From positions 62,001 to 126,000 of the forward strand of contig NZ_CM001439.1 of NCBI RefSeq assembly GCF_000244955.1: DNA of 64,000 bases, given 5' to 3'. The stretch comes from Saccharomonospora marina XMU15 (GTDB taxonomy: Bacteria; Actinomycetota; Actinomycetes; Mycobacteriales; Pseudonocardiaceae). The notes below the pieces were generated by a model. The model ran no database searches. It worked only from the letters and a program-made list of their open reading frames with translations, and was not told the origin of the DNA. Positions 43,053 through 55,709 of this stretch are shown one piece after another; position 1 is the first letter of the stretch; each line of letters starts with the position of its first letter. The translations under genes were made by a program, and so were the position numbers.

Positions 43053-44171
43053 GTGGACCCCGCCGGCCAGTTCGCGCGCCGCTTCCCCCTCGTTGCCCGA
43101 ACCCGCCCGGCCTGCCTCCCGCTGGCCCGGCGGGTGGCCGAGCTGTGCGACCGAGCACGCCAAGTCGAGCACAGCGGCGACCTCGCCGAAGCCGCCGCCG
43201 TGCACAACAACGCGGCGCTCATCGCCTCCGACTGCGGCCTGCCCGAACTGGCCCGGCGGTGGTGCCACCAGCAGGTGAACATCTACCTGCGCGTCCGCCC
43301 CTTGGGCGCGCAGGTAGCCCGGCTCGCTCTCGAACCGATCACCAACCTCGCCCGTCTTTACATCCGCGAGGGTCAGGGCGAGCGCGCCTTCGCGCTGATG
43401 GACACCCTGTTCACCGCGGTCTCCGCCCGAACTGACGCCATCGTCGACGGCATCGAGATCCCGGCCGAACTCACCGACTCCGCCGAGACGCACCAGCACA
43501 TCCGCAGCTGGCTGTGGGCAGTCCTGCTGGCGACCGGTGGCCGCGCTCTGGCCGCAGCCGGCCGCTGGGCGGAGGCACGCGCCCGGCTCGACGCGTACAA
43601 GGGCGTCGGGCGACGGATGCTTGACGGTCGCCAGATCGCGGTCATCGCCCACGCCGTATCCAGGGACACCGACAGTGCCCTTGCCCTCCTGGCCGAGACA
43701 ACACCAGGAGACCCCTGGGAGAACGCCGTGACTGCCTGCCTGACCATCCAGTGCACCTCGGGCGACGCCGACTTGGCCGCGCTCGTGAACCGGTACCACG
43801 GCCTCGACGTCTCCGCGCCAGGCTTGGCGGTCTTCCACACACGGCTCGGGTTGTCCTTCATTGACGCCATCGGCACTGTCGACGATCCATCCGTCCGCCA
43901 GATCGCCGTCAATCTGATCGACCACGCCACCGCTACACGAGACGGATACGTCGCCCGCGACGTGCTCACCCACAATGGCTGCCGCGAACTGCTCACCGAC
44001 TCCCAAGCACGCGAGATGTCCGACTTGGTAGAAGCGTGTGCGCTCGGCAGCGGCACACTCCCTGCCCCGCTGCTGGCAGACCTCACGACAGCACTCGCCT
44101 CCGCCGAAGAGGTCATGGCACGCAAGGTGAAGGCGATGTCTTCCTACGTCAACGTTCCAGCAAGCTCGTGA
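43053..44171 (+). CDS. helical-repeat protein of unknown function in the lanthipeptide cluster
   Basis: 372 residues from a GTG 5 nt after the previous stop, so it is clearly cotranscribed. The sequence is nearly all helical with TPR-like pairs (VEHSGDLAEAAAVHNNAALIASDCGLPELARRW, GRALAAAGRWAEARARLDAY regions). It resembles the C-terminal sensor part of XRE-TPR regulators but has no DNA-binding domain. It could be a scaffold or precursor-binding partner; no function is claimed. Confidence 0.7.
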   Translation: MDPAGQFARRFPLVARTRPACLPLARRVAELCDRARQVEHSGDLAEAAAVHNNAALIASDCGLPELARRWCHQQVNIYLRVRPLGAQVARLALEPITNLARLYIREGQGERAFALMDTLFTAVSARTDAIVDGIEIPAELTDSAETHQHIRSWLWAVLLATGGRALAAAGRWAEARARLDAYKGVGRRMLDGRQIAVIAHAVSRDTDSALALLAETTPGDPWENAVTACLTIQCTSGDADLAALVNRYHGLDVSAPGLAVFHTRLGLSFIDAIGTVDDPSVRQIAVNLIDHATATRDGYVARDVLTHNGCRELLTDSQAREMSDLVEACALGSGTLPAPLLADLTTALASAEEVMARKVKAMSSYVNVPASS

Positions 44172-44290
44172 TGCAGGTCCCATCGAAGCCGTTACACCAC
44201 AACGGATTTGGTTCCTCCGTCCGAGAAGCAGTCCCTGACGATAATTAGCCATTACCCGCCAACCCGACGACCGTTGACACGAAGGAACCG

Positions 44291-44884
44291 ATGCACACCA
44301 CCACTACTTCGCCGGAAGCGTTGCGTGCGGCAATGGTCGAGAGAATCCGGAAAGCCGGACACGCGCGGCGAAGCGAAGTCGAGCGGGTGCTGCTCGACAC
44401 ACCGCGGCACGAGTTCGTACCGGACGCCGACCTGGCGGTCGCCTACGACCCGTGGCAGGCGGTAGTCACCCATCGCTTCGACGACGGCCGGTCGTTGTCC
44501 TGTGCGTCGGCGCCGTGGTTGGTCGCGGCGATGCTCGACCAACTCGACGTCCAACCTGGCAACCGCATCCTGGAAATCGGCGCAGGCACTGGATACAACG
44601 CGTGTCTGCTCGCCCAGTTGACCGGCCGCGCGGACCTGGTGACCACGATCGACATCGACCCGGACGTCACCGCGAAAGCCTCCGGAGCGCTGGCTGCAAC
44701 AGGCTACGGCGACGTTCACGTGATCACCGGTGACGGCGGGCTCGGCTACCCCGACCACGCCCCGTACGATCGCATGATCGCTACCGTCTCGCCTTGGGAC
44801 ATACCCGCCTCGTGGTGGCAGCAACTTGCCCCCGGAGCACGGCTGGTCGCCCCGCTGCGGTTCCCTGTCAAGTCAGCGTGTTGA
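44291..44884 (+). pseudogene. second O-methyltransferase, truncated at the C-terminus
   Basis: 197 residues. It has VLLDTPRHEFVPDADLAVAY, the SAM motif ILEIGAGTGYNACLLAQL (about residues 96-113), TIDIDPDV and LAPGARLVAPLRF, parallel to the methyltransferase domain of the fusion protein. It then ends after LRF in an unrelated PVKSAC tail. The fusion protein has about 220 further residues here. The SAM fold is therefore incomplete and the gene is probably inactive. The break at about 44,865 coincides with the border between the lanthipeptide cluster and the heat-shock island. Confidence 0.7.
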
Positions 44885-44954
44885 ACCGTTTCGTCGGGCG
44901 GTGGTGGCGTTCCCAGCCGCCGCTCGGACCGATTAACGTGGGTGCTGAGGGTGC

Positions 44955-45992
44955 TCAGCCGGTGCGCGAGCCGATGGTCAGGGTGACGGATTGGGATGTG
45001 TCTGCGCGGATGAGGGTGGCCGGCACCTTCTGTCCTGGCTGGGTGTGTCGGAGGGCAGCCAGGAGGTCCTCGACGCTGCGGATTGGTGTGCCGGCGAATT
45101 CGGTGATGACGTCGCCGGTGCGGATGCCGCTGCTGGCGGCGGGTCCGTTTTGGTCGATGCCGAGGACGAGTGCGCCATGGTCGGTGTGTGCGCCGAGTTG
45201 TTGTTGGATGTCGGGGGTGAGCCGGCCGAGCGAGATCCCGAGGTAGGGGTGGGTCGCGGTGCCCTTGGTGAGCAGTTGGTCGGCGATGTCGGTGACGGTG
45301 GCCGAGGGGATGGCGAACCCGAGAGACACCGCCCCCGCGGCGGGCGGGATGTATGCCTCGTTGATGCCCACGACCCGGCCCTGCGTGTCGAGCAGTGCCC
45401 CGCCGGAGTTGCCGGGGGAGATCGAGGCGTCGGTTTGAATGAGGTCCACAAGGGACTGGGTTTGCCCGGCGGAGCCGGGGATCTCGCGGTGCAGCCCGGA
45501 GATGATGCCAGCGGTCACAGAGTTCTCGAAGCCCAGCGGGCTGCCGATGGCCAGGGCTCGTTCACCGGGCCGGGGCAGGTCGTTGCGGTACTGGGGCACG
45601 GGCAGGTTCTTGCGGTCGGTGCGCACGACGGCAAGGTCGGTGATGGTGTCGGTGGCCAGGACGGTGCCGGGTGAGCGGGCGCCGTCGGCGTAGGCGATGG
45701 TGACCTCTCGCTGGGTTCCCACGACGTGCTGGTTGGTGACCACGACGTCCGGTCGCAGGACGACCCCGCTGCCCAGGTCCTGGCCGGCCTGGACGGTGAC
45801 CACGCTGGGGCTGACCCGGTCGACCACGTCGGCGTACCCGGCCTCTGGCCCCGCGGGGGCAGGGGCCGAGGCAGTGGTGGTGCTCGGCTGAGCGGGATTG
45901 CCCGATCCGGTCGTGCAGGCTGACAGCGCAATGGCCGCCGCCGCGACAGCACCGCAGATCCGCGCCGTTCGAGGGTTAACTGTGCTGGTCAT
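44955..45992 (-). CDS. HtrA/DegP-type serine protease, lipoprotein, one PDZ domain
   Basis: 345 residues. A lipobox LSAC (Cys26) after a hydrophobic N-terminus suggests membrane anchoring outside the cell. The trypsin-like domain has His89 (TNQHVVG), Asp119 (ITDLAVV) and Ser196 (SPGNSGGALL), all three in place. A single PDZ domain follows (about 250-340: LGISLGRL, SSGIRTGDVITEF). It degrades or refolds misfolded exported proteins. It is the last gene of the minus-strand operon and overlaps htpX by ATGA. The long in-frame extension upstream of the chosen ATG lies inside htpX and is rejected. Confidence 0.9.
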   Translation of the reverse strand: MTSTVNPRTARICGAVAAAAIALSACTTGSGNPAQPSTTTASAPAPAGPEAGYADVVDRVSPSVVTVQAGQDLGSGVVLRPDVVVTNQHVVGTQREVTIAYADGARSPGTVLATDTITDLAVVRTDRKNLPVPQYRNDLPRPGERALAIGSPLGFENSVTAGIISGLHREIPGSAGQTQSLVDLIQTDASISPGNSGGALLDTQGRVVGINEAYIPPAAGAVSLGFAIPSATVTDIADQLLTKGTATHPYLGISLGRLTPDIQQQLGAHTDHGALVLGIDQNGPAASSGIRTGDVITEFAGTPIRSVEDLLAALRHTQPGQKVPATLIRADTSQSVTLTIGSRTG

Positions 45993-46942
45993 CGCGCGAG
46001 GCTCCTCATCGTGGGGGCCAGTGCACCCGCCCAACTCGACCGGGGCGCGGGGCGCGCTGGACCCGACGGGCCGGCCGGCACCTGACTGGCTAGCTGCCGC
46101 AAGCGGCGGATGCGCTCGGCGGTCGGTGGGTGGGTGCTGAACAGCGCCGCCACCCCGTCGTCGCTGAGTGGGTGAGCGATCATGAGGTGGGCGTACGCAG
46201 CGTGTGGAGCGTCTGCGGGCAGCGGCAACTGCCGTGTCCACTGGTCGATCTTTTGCAGGGCGCTGGCCAGGGCGAGCGGGTCGCCGGAGAGGTCCGCGCC
46301 GTCGGCGTCGGCTTGGTATTCGCGGCTGCGGCTGATGGCGAGCTGGATCAGCCCGGCCGCTACGGGGGCAAGGATCAGCATCAGCAGCGCGGCCAGCGGG
46401 TGGGGTGCGTCCTCGTCCTCAGTGGGCGATCCGATGGGCAGGAACAGGGCGAGGTTGGCCAGGCTGGTGAGGATCCCGGCCAGGGCGGCGGCGACGCTGG
46501 AGGTGAGGATGTCCCGGTTGTACACGTGGGACAGTTCGTGGCCCAGGACCGCGCGCAGCTCGCGTGGGGTGAGCAGACGCAGGATGCCGTCGGTGACGCA
46601 GACCGCGGCGTGGCGGGGACTGCGGCCGGTGGCGAACGCGTTGGGCTGGGCGATGGGGCTGACATACAGCCGCGGCATCGGCTGGCCGGCACTGGTGGCA
46701 AGCTCGCGCACCATCGCATGCAACTCGGGTGCCTGCACTTCGTTGACCGGGCGGGCGGCCATGGCGTGCAACGCAATCGTGTCGGAGTAGAAGTAGGCGG
46801 CCCCGTTCATCACCAGCGACAGCACGGTGGCCACGATGAGTCCGGTGCTGCCGCCGAGCGCGTAGCCGATGGTGAGGATGAGCGCGGTGAGCACACCGAG
46901 CAGCAGCGCGGTCTTGAGCGCGTTGGTGTAGCGCCGCACCAT
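45989..46942 (-). CDS. htpX: membrane zinc metalloprotease HtpX
   Basis: 317 residues. Two N-terminal membrane helices (about 12-50), then the catalytic HELSH (135-139), two more helices (about 150-205) and the third zinc ligand in SREYQADADGA (about 207-217). It cleaves damaged membrane proteins, with the active site in the cytoplasm. GGGAGG lies about 10 nt before the ATG. It comes after clpB in the operon, with about 35 nt between them. Confidence 0.93.
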   Translation of the reverse strand: MVRRYTNALKTALLLGVLTALILTIGYALGGSTGLIVATVLSLVMNGAAYFYSDTIALHAMAARPVNEVQAPELHAMVRELATSAGQPMPRLYVSPIAQPNAFATGRSPRHAAVCVTDGILRLLTPRELRAVLGHELSHVYNRDILTSSVAAALAGILTSLANLALFLPIGSPTEDEDAPHPLAALLMLILAPVAAGLIQLAISRSREYQADADGADLSGDPLALASALQKIDQWTRQLPLPADAPHAAYAHLMIAHPLSDDGVAALFSTHPPTAERIRRLRQLASQVPAGPSGPARPAPRSSWAGALAPTMRSLAR

Positions 46943-46978
46943 GAGGATTCACCTCCCGTTGTCGTCTGGTGTTCTGGG

Positions 46979-49648
46979 TTATGACCCGGTGCCGGCGGCT
47001 ACTCGGTCGGCCGGGTCCTGGCTCGGGCCGGTGTCGGGGTTGTCGAAGCTGACCGTCAGCCCGCCGTCGGCTAGTCCGATGTGGATGGTGGCGCCGTCGT
47101 GCACGTCGCCGCCGAGCAGGGCGCGGCCGATGCGGGTTTCGACCTCGCGGGCGATGAACCGGCGCAACGGTCGGGCGCCGTAGACCGGGTCGAACCCTTG
47201 CTGGGCGATGAAATGCCGCGCCGGCTCAGACAGCCGCAGGGTCATCCGGCGTTCGGCGAGCCGGGCACGCAGCTCGTCGGTCATCAGTTCGACGATGCGT
47301 TCGATCTCGGCCTCGGTCAGCGGTTTAAACAGTACGATGTCGTCGATCCGGTTAAGGAACTCGGGCCGGAAGTGCCCGCGCAGCGCCGCCATCACCCGTT
47401 CCCGCGCGTCGGGTTTGATCTCGCCGCCCGCGGTCGCGCCGTCCAGCAGGAACTCCGACCCGATGTTGGACGTCATGATGATCACGGTGTTGCGGAAGTC
47501 GACGGTGCGGCCCTGGGCGTCGGTGAGCCGGCCGTCGTCGAGGACCTGCAGCAGCGTGTTGAACACGTCGGTGTGGGCTTTCTCGATCTCGTCGAACAGC
47601 ACCACCGAGTACGGCTTGCGGCGTACCGCCTCGGTGAGTTGCCCGCCTTCCTCGAAGCCGACGTAGCCGGGTGGGGCGCCGACGAGGCGGGAGACGGTGT
47701 GGCGTTCCTGGTACTCGCTCATGTCCAGGCGCACCATGTTGTCCGCGGTGTCGAACAGCGCCGCCGCGAGGGTTTTGGCGAGTTCGGTCTTGCCGACCCC
47801 GGTGGGGCCGAGGAACACGAACGAGCCGATCGGCCGGCGCGGGTCCTTGATGCCCGAGCGGGCCCGGATGATCGCGTCCGCGACCAGTTGCACGGCCTCG
47901 TCCTGGCCGACCACCCGCTCGTGCAGGATCTCGTCCAGCCGCAGCAACTTCTCCCGCTCGCCCTCCTGCAGGCGGGACACGGGGATGCCGGTCCAGCGGG
48001 AGACGATCGCGGCGATCTCGTCCGCGGTGACCACCTCACGCAGCAACCGCCGTCCGCCCTGCTTGGTCGTCAGCTGCTGTTCTTCGGCCTCCAGGCGGCG
48101 TTCCAGCTCGGGCAGCGTGCCGTGGCGCAGTTCGGCGGCACGGTTGAGGTCGTAGTCGCGTTCGGCCAGTTCGGCGTCGTGGCGGACCTGGTCGATCTCT
48201 TGGCGCAGGGCCTGAACCTTGCGCAGCGCGGAGCGTTCGGCTTCCCACTGGGCGCGCGTGGCGTCGGCTTCGGCGCGCAGGTCGGCCAACTCCTTGCGCA
48301 GTTCGGTGAGCCGGGACTGGCTGGCGGGGTCGGTCTCCTTCGCGAGGGCGGCTTCCTCGATCTCCAGGCGCATCACCCGCCGGGTCAGTTCGTCCAGTTC
48401 GGCGGGCATGGAGTCGATCTCGGTGCGCAGCATGGCGCAGGCTTCGTCGACCAGGTCGATGGCCTTGTCGGGCAGGAACCGGTCGGAGATGTAGCGGTGG
48501 CTCAACGTGACGGCGGCGACCAGGGCGCTGTCCTGGATCTTGACGCCGTGGAAGATCTCCAGCCGCTCGCGCAGGCCGCGGAGGATGGAGATCGCGTCGG
48601 CCTCGTCGGGTTCGTCGACGAGCACGGGCTGGAAGCGGCGTTCCAGGGCGGCGTCCTTCTCGATGTGCTTGCGGTACTCGTCGACCGTGGTGGCGCCGAT
48701 CATGTGCAGCTCGCCGCGGGCGAGCATCGGCTTGAGCATGTTCCCGGCGTCCATGGCACCTTCCGCGGCGCCGGCGCCCACGACGGTGTGCAGTTCGTCG
48801 ACGAACAGCAGGATCCGGCCTTCGGCGGCTTTCACCTCGTTGAGGACGGCCTTGAGCCGTTCCTCGAACTCGCCGCGGTATTTCGCGCCCGCGACGAGCG
48901 AACCCATGTCGAGGGCGAAGACGGTCTTGTCGCGCAAGCCTTCGGGCACGTCGCCGCGGTGGATGCGCTGGGCGAGTCCCTCGACGATGGCGGTCTTGCC
49001 GACACCGGGGTCGCCGATGAGCACCGGGTTGTTCTTGGTCTTGCGGGACAGGATCTGCACCACGCGGCGGATCTCAGAATCACGCCCGATGACTGGGTCG
49101 AGCTTGCCGGCGGCGGCGTCGGCGACGAGGTCGCGGCCGTACTTGTCCAGCGCTTCGTAGGCGACCTCGGGCATGGCGGAAGTGACCCGCTGGTTGCCGC
49201 GGATCGCGGTGAGCGCCTGCAGGAACGTGTCGCGGGTCAGGCCGTGCTCGTGCAGCACCCGGCCCGCGGCGGTGGTGGTTCCTTCCTCGATCAGCGCGAT
49301 CACCAGGTGCTCGACCGAGACGTACTCGTCCTTGAGCCGTTTGGCCTCGCGCTCGGCGGTGTCGAGCAGCCGGACCAGCCGCTGGGTGAGGAAGATCTGC
49401 CCCGGCGCGGCGCCGGGCCCGGACACCTTGGGACGGCGTCCCAGTTCGGCCTCCAGCCCGGTGCGCAGCGTGTCCGGGTCCGCCTGGGCCTGGGACAACA
49501 GCCGCGGCACCAGTCCGTCCGGGTCGTCCAGCAGCGCCAGCAGCAGGTGCTCACCGTCGACCTCGGTGTGGCCGAAGCGCACCGCCTTCGTCTGGGCGTC
49601 GTGCAGTGCCTGCCGGGATTTCTGGGTCAGAGGGTCGGTGTTGTCCAC
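46979..49648 (-). CDS. clpB: ClpB disaggregase
   Basis: 889 residues, full length. The N-terminal repeat domain is at 1-150, the first AAA+ module has Walker A GDPGVGKT (212-219) and LLFVDELHT (280-288), the coiled-coil middle domain is at about 410-530, and the second AAA+ module has GPTGVGKTE (614-622). The intact middle domain is needed for work with DnaK, which is in the same operon. No IGF/L-type ClpP loop is evident, so this is a disaggregase, not a ClpC-type protease subunit. ClpB with KJE resolubilises aggregates after heat shock. Confidence 0.96.
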   Translation of the reverse strand: MDNTDPLTQKSRQALHDAQTKAVRFGHTEVDGEHLLLALLDDPDGLVPRLLSQAQADPDTLRTGLEAELGRRPKVSGPGAAPGQIFLTQRLVRLLDTAEREAKRLKDEYVSVEHLVIALIEEGTTTAAGRVLHEHGLTRDTFLQALTAIRGNQRVTSAMPEVAYEALDKYGRDLVADAAAGKLDPVIGRDSEIRRVVQILSRKTKNNPVLIGDPGVGKTAIVEGLAQRIHRGDVPEGLRDKTVFALDMGSLVAGAKYRGEFEERLKAVLNEVKAAEGRILLFVDELHTVVGAGAAEGAMDAGNMLKPMLARGELHMIGATTVDEYRKHIEKDAALERRFQPVLVDEPDEADAISILRGLRERLEIFHGVKIQDSALVAAVTLSHRYISDRFLPDKAIDLVDEACAMLRTEIDSMPAELDELTRRVMRLEIEEAALAKETDPASQSRLTELRKELADLRAEADATRAQWEAERSALRKVQALRQEIDQVRHDAELAERDYDLNRAAELRHGTLPELERRLEAEEQQLTTKQGGRRLLREVVTADEIAAIVSRWTGIPVSRLQEGEREKLLRLDEILHERVVGQDEAVQLVADAIIRARSGIKDPRRPIGSFVFLGPTGVGKTELAKTLAAALFDTADNMVRLDMSEYQERHTVSRLVGAPPGYVGFEEGGQLTEAVRRKPYSVVLFDEIEKAHTDVFNTLLQVLDDGRLTDAQGRTVDFRNTVIIMTSNIGSEFLLDGATAGGEIKPDARERVMAALRGHFRPEFLNRIDDIVLFKPLTEAEIERIVELMTDELRARLAERRMTLRLSEPARHFIAQQGFDPVYGARPLRRFIAREVETRIGRALLGGDVHDGATIHIGLADGGLTVSFDNPDTGPSQDPADRVAAGTGS

Positions 49649-49651
49649 GGG

Positions 49652-51003
<1,352 letters not shown>

Positions 51004-51642
51004 TCACCCCCTGTCCCGCTCGTCTCGGGATCCGTCGCTGGCGGCGCGGGTGGCGACCACAACCGTCGCCGGACGTAGTTGCCGGTCGGCGTCGCCGTAG
51101 CCGGGGCGCAGCACCTCGACCACGGTGCCCGGCTTCGCCTCGGTGTCCGCGCGGGTGGACACGGCCTCGTGCCGGGTCGGGTCGAACGCCACACCGTGGT
51201 CGTCACGGCGCGGATAGCCCAGTCCGGCCAGCACCGTCAGGGCCTGGTCGCGGACCGCGCGGATGCCCTGCACGATCGAGCCGGGGTCGGCGTCGGCGTG
51301 GGTCAGGGCGAGGTCGAGGTTGTCCACGACCGGCAGCCAGGCCGCGGCCACCCGGCCGCGCTCGTCAAGGCGTTGCCGTTCGCTGTCTCGGGCCACCCGC
51401 TTGCGCAGGTTATCCAGCTCCGCGGCGGTACGCCGCCACCGGTCCTCCAGCTCGGCCACTTGTGCCCGCAGCCGAGCCACCTCGTCCTCGGGCTGCGCCG
51501 GAGCGGCCGGGTCGGTTTCGGGAGCGGGCGGCTCGGCCCGCTCCCGCACGAACCGCTCCTCCGGCTGCTGCTCGCCGACCGTCGCTCGGCCGCCGGGGTC
51601 GAGGTGCTCGCCGGGGCCGGAGCGGATGCGGTCCTCGGCCAT
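51004..51642 (-). CDS. grpE: nucleotide exchange factor GrpE
   Basis: 212 residues from an ATG with AGAGGAGG upstream. After an acidic, Pro-rich N-terminal tail come the long dimerisation helix (about 60-105, RLRAQVAELEDRWRRTAAELDNLRKR) and the beta domain, with LPVVDNLDLAL and GVAFDPTRHEAVS typical of the family. It releases ADP from DnaK. The order dnaK-grpE-dnaJ is that of actinomycetes. Confidence 0.94.
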   Translation of the reverse strand: MAEDRIRSGPGEHLDPGGRATVGEQQPEERFVRERAEPPAPETDPAAPAQPEDEVARLRAQVAELEDRWRRTAAELDNLRKRVARDSERQRLDERGRVAAAWLPVVDNLDLALTHADADPGSIVQGIRAVRDQALTVLAGLGYPRRDDHGVAFDPTRHEAVSTRADTEAKPGTVVEVLRPGYGDADRQLRPATVVVATRAASDGSRDERDRG

Positions 51643-51655
51643 GGCGTGCCTCCTC

Positions 51656-53542
<1,887 letters not shown>

Positions 53543-53565
53543 GAGAAGCGCCTCCCCTCACCTCA

Positions 53566-54039
53566 TCAGGACTGGCTGGTCTGCAGCAGTTCGCGGGCGC
53601 GTTCGGCGTGCGCAGGGTCGACCAGCACCTCATACCGGTCGGCGATCAGCTGGCTGGCCGACAGGAAGTCCCGGCGGCCACCGGAGAGCGCATGCCAGAT
53701 CAGAGCCGCCACGGCGCCGACCACCGCGCCCCACAGCAGCGCCCACAAGATCACCGCGAACCACGCGACCGCGTTCGTGGTAAACAGCGCCAGGAACACG
53801 CCGAACAGCAGCCCGATCCACAGCCCGTTCACCGCGCCCAGCCCGGCCGCCTTCGGATACGTCAACCGGCCCAGCACGTCTTCCACCAGGCGCAGGCCCA
53901 CGCCGCTGATGGTGGTGTGCTCGACCGGGAAACCCTTGTCGGACAACGAGTCCACCGCGCGTTCCGCGTCGGCGTAGTTGTCGAAACCCGCCACGACCTC
54001 CCGGTTACGGGAGCTGGTCACCTGAGCCAATCGAGCCAT
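53566..54039 (-). CDS. YflT/general stress protein 17M-like membrane protein
   Basis: 157 residues. The N-terminal domain (AGFDNYADAERAVDSLSDKGFPVEHTTISG) is the YflT-type fold; then one or two Gly-rich membrane helices (about 70-118, GLWIGLLFGVFLALF and WFAVILWALLWGAVVGAVAALI) and a short cytoplasmic tail with YEVLVDPAHAERARELL. Function in stress is known only from expression of relatives. First gene of the dnaK operon. Confidence 0.82.
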   Translation of the reverse strand: MARLAQVTSSRNREVVAGFDNYADAERAVDSLSDKGFPVEHTTISGVGLRLVEDVLGRLTYPKAAGLGAVNGLWIGLLFGVFLALFTTNAVAWFAVILWALLWGAVVGAVAALIWHALSGGRRDFLSASQLIADRYEVLVDPAHAERARELLQTSQS

Positions 54040-54250
54040 TGCTTCCGCCTCCCTGTTGTTCCTGTTGTCAAGTCGTCTTCATGGGGTCTCTCCGCCCCAC
54101 GAGCGCCACCACACGCACGCCGCGCGTAGCGGGAGAGAAATCACCGGCCAACCACCCGCATACCCGCCGCGGCTCGCACCAACCGGGCTTGCGGTCACCG
54201 CCGCCGACAGGCCGACGGGGTTCACCTGTCGGCTGGTGCGGATGCTGCAC

Positions 54251-54883
54251 CTAGCGGGATGCCACGGGGCTCCGGTGTCGGTCGCCGTGCCCGCTGCGCG
54301 CCGGGCGCCTGGGGTTGCTGCCGTGCGCCGCACCGCCGGGATGGAGCACCCGCTCACCACGCAGTCGGCGTGGCGCGCGGTGCGCACCGTCCGGTGTGGG
54401 CCAGGGCGCGGCGGGTGCGCTGGTCCGGGGCGGTCGATGCGGGGCCGGCACCAGCCGGGCGTCGGCGAGCAGGTCGAGCTGGCTTAATGTCAGCGCCACG
54501 TGCCCGGCTGCCTCGGTGATCACCACCGGAACCCCGAGTACGTCGCGGAGCAGGCGCAGCAGCAGCCCGAACCCGGTGAAGTCCAGGCGCCGGACCCGGT
54601 GCAGATCGATCACGACCCGTCGCGCGCCGCCGGTGCGCAGCCGGGCCAGCCAGCCGGGCAGGTGCCGGCACAGGCGCTCGGCCTGCTCCGCGTTCGGACG
54701 CAGAATCCACACGCCGTCGCCGGAGTCGGCCAGCACGCGCCCGGCGGGCACCCCGCTGGCACGGGTCGGGCAGTCAGGCGTCCACGCCTGGGGCATACGC
54801 CGGTTGGTGCCGGTGCGCGCTGGCGGGGCGCCGTGCCCGGTGCTCGGCGCGGGCGTCGTTACGAACGTCGGTGCACTCGCCAT
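54251..54883 (-). CDS. STAS-domain protein (anti-anti-sigma-like)
   Basis: About 210 residues. The STAS domain is at about 60-150: VWILRPNAEQAERLCRHLPGWL, RRVVIDLHRVRRLDFTGFGLLLRLL and GVPVVITEAAGHV. The usual phosphorylatable D-S-S/T of SpoIIAA-type proteins is D-F-T-G here, so the Thr may be the target. The C-terminal 60 residues are Arg/Pro-rich and doubtful as folded protein; the gene could end earlier through a frameshift. It is divergent from the hsp20 gene at 55,151 across a regulatory region with a Crp-type site and a HAIR site. Confidence 0.65.
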   Translation of the reverse strand: MASAPTFVTTPAPSTGHGAPPARTGTNRRMPQAWTPDCPTRASGVPAGRVLADSGDGVWILRPNAEQAERLCRHLPGWLARLRTGGARRVVIDLHRVRRLDFTGFGLLLRLLRDVLGVPVVITEAAGHVALTLSQLDLLADARLVPAPHRPPRTSAPAAPWPTPDGAHRAPRRLRGERVLHPGGAAHGSNPRRPARSGHGDRHRSPVASR

Positions 54884-54996
54884 CCCGAACACCACCTCCC
54901 ATCCTGGCGTCCGCGAGCAGAGCGGGATGAGTTGGCCGTCGTTCACCCAACAAGACGTGCACGACTCCGTCCCGTGTTCCCGACACCACCCGTATT

Positions 54997-55012
54997 TGTG
55001 ACTCACATCACA
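54997..55012 (+). promoter_or_regulatory. perfect Crp/GlxR-type palindrome upstream of hsp20
   Basis: TGTGA-CTCACA-TCACA, an exact match to the TGTGA-N6-TCACA consensus of Crp-family regulators, with T-rich and A-rich flanks. It sits in the divergent gap between the STAS gene and hsp20, 6 nt before the HAIR-like site. A near copy (CGTGA-N6-TCACA) is upstream of another hsp20 at 62,101. Confidence 0.65.
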
Positions 55013-55017
55013 CAAAT

Positions 55018-55038
55018 CTTGAGTCTGTCAGGCTCAAC
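55018..55038 (+). promoter_or_regulatory. HAIR-like HspR operator upstream of hsp20
   Basis: CTTGAGT-N7-GCTCAAC against the HspR operator consensus CTTGAGT-N7-ACTCAAG: the left arm is exact and the right arm has five of seven bases. It lies 113 nt before the hsp20 start. HspR represses heat-shock genes in actinomycetes with DnaK as co-repressor. Confidence 0.7.
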
Positions 55039-55150
55039 TTCGGGAACAAGTGGCGGCTCAGGTTCGTCGTCATGGGTGTCCGGCCGCCGGGGCGGCAGCG
55101 CTCTGGCGGACGCGGTATCGACACGTGATCAAGTTGTGGAGGTGAGAGCC

Positions 55151-55606
55151 ATGACGCTTCCTGCTGTGCGATCGTCGAGCTCGCTGCGGCACTGGGACCC
55201 GTTCCGGGAGTTTGAGGACCTCTACAGCCAGATGGGCCGCTGGATGGACTCGGTGGCCGGCCGCCTCGACGAGGGTGTGCGGGCCTGGGCGCCGCTGGCC
55301 GACGTGACCGAGACCGAGGACGCCTACCTGGTCGAGGTCGACCTGCCCGGCATCAAGCGGGACGACATCACCATCGACGTGGTCGGCACCGAGCTGGCCA
55401 TCAACGGTGAGGTCAAACAGAAGGAGCGACAGGGCTGGTTCCGGCACCGCACCCGCCGCACCGGCCAGTTCGCCTACCGGGTGACCCTGCCGCAGGACGT
55501 GAACGCCGACAAGATCGAGGCCACCCTCGACGAGGGCGTGCTCACCGTCCGCGTGCCCAAGACCGAGGCGGCCAAGCCGCGCCGCATCGCGATCAACGGC
55601 AAGTGA
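55151..55606 (+). CDS. small heat-shock protein, Hsp20 family
   Basis: 151 residues with a full alpha-crystallin domain (about 45-145: YLVEVDLPGIKRDDITIDV, FAYRVTLPQDVNADKIEATLDEGVLTVRVPK, split in the protein by a short loop). The N-terminus is short and hydrophobic with WDPFREFEDL. It holds unfolding proteins for later rescue by DnaK/ClpB. It differs from the other two Hsp20 proteins of the island. Regulated probably by HspR (HAIR at 55,018) and a Crp-type factor. Confidence 0.95.
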   Translation: MTLPAVRSSSSLRHWDPFREFEDLYSQMGRWMDSVAGRLDEGVRAWAPLADVTETEDAYLVEVDLPGIKRDDITIDVVGTELAINGEVKQKERQGWFRHRTRRTGQFAYRVTLPQDVNADKIEATLDEGVLTVRVPKTEAAKPRRIAINGK

Positions 55607-55709
55607 CCGTCCCCAGGCAGTTCGCCGACAACGTCCGCACCACCTGGCCCGCCCAGCAGGGCCGGGGTCGGTGGCGCGGGCGTTGCTGTGGCTGTGAGAA
55701 ACCGGGCTG

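Noticed and set aside
44868-44876. TGTCAAGTC repeated at about 54,066 as possible island direct repeat
   Set aside because: A 9-base match is expected by chance in 64 kb, and the second copy is inside the island next to the dnaK operon and not at a border.
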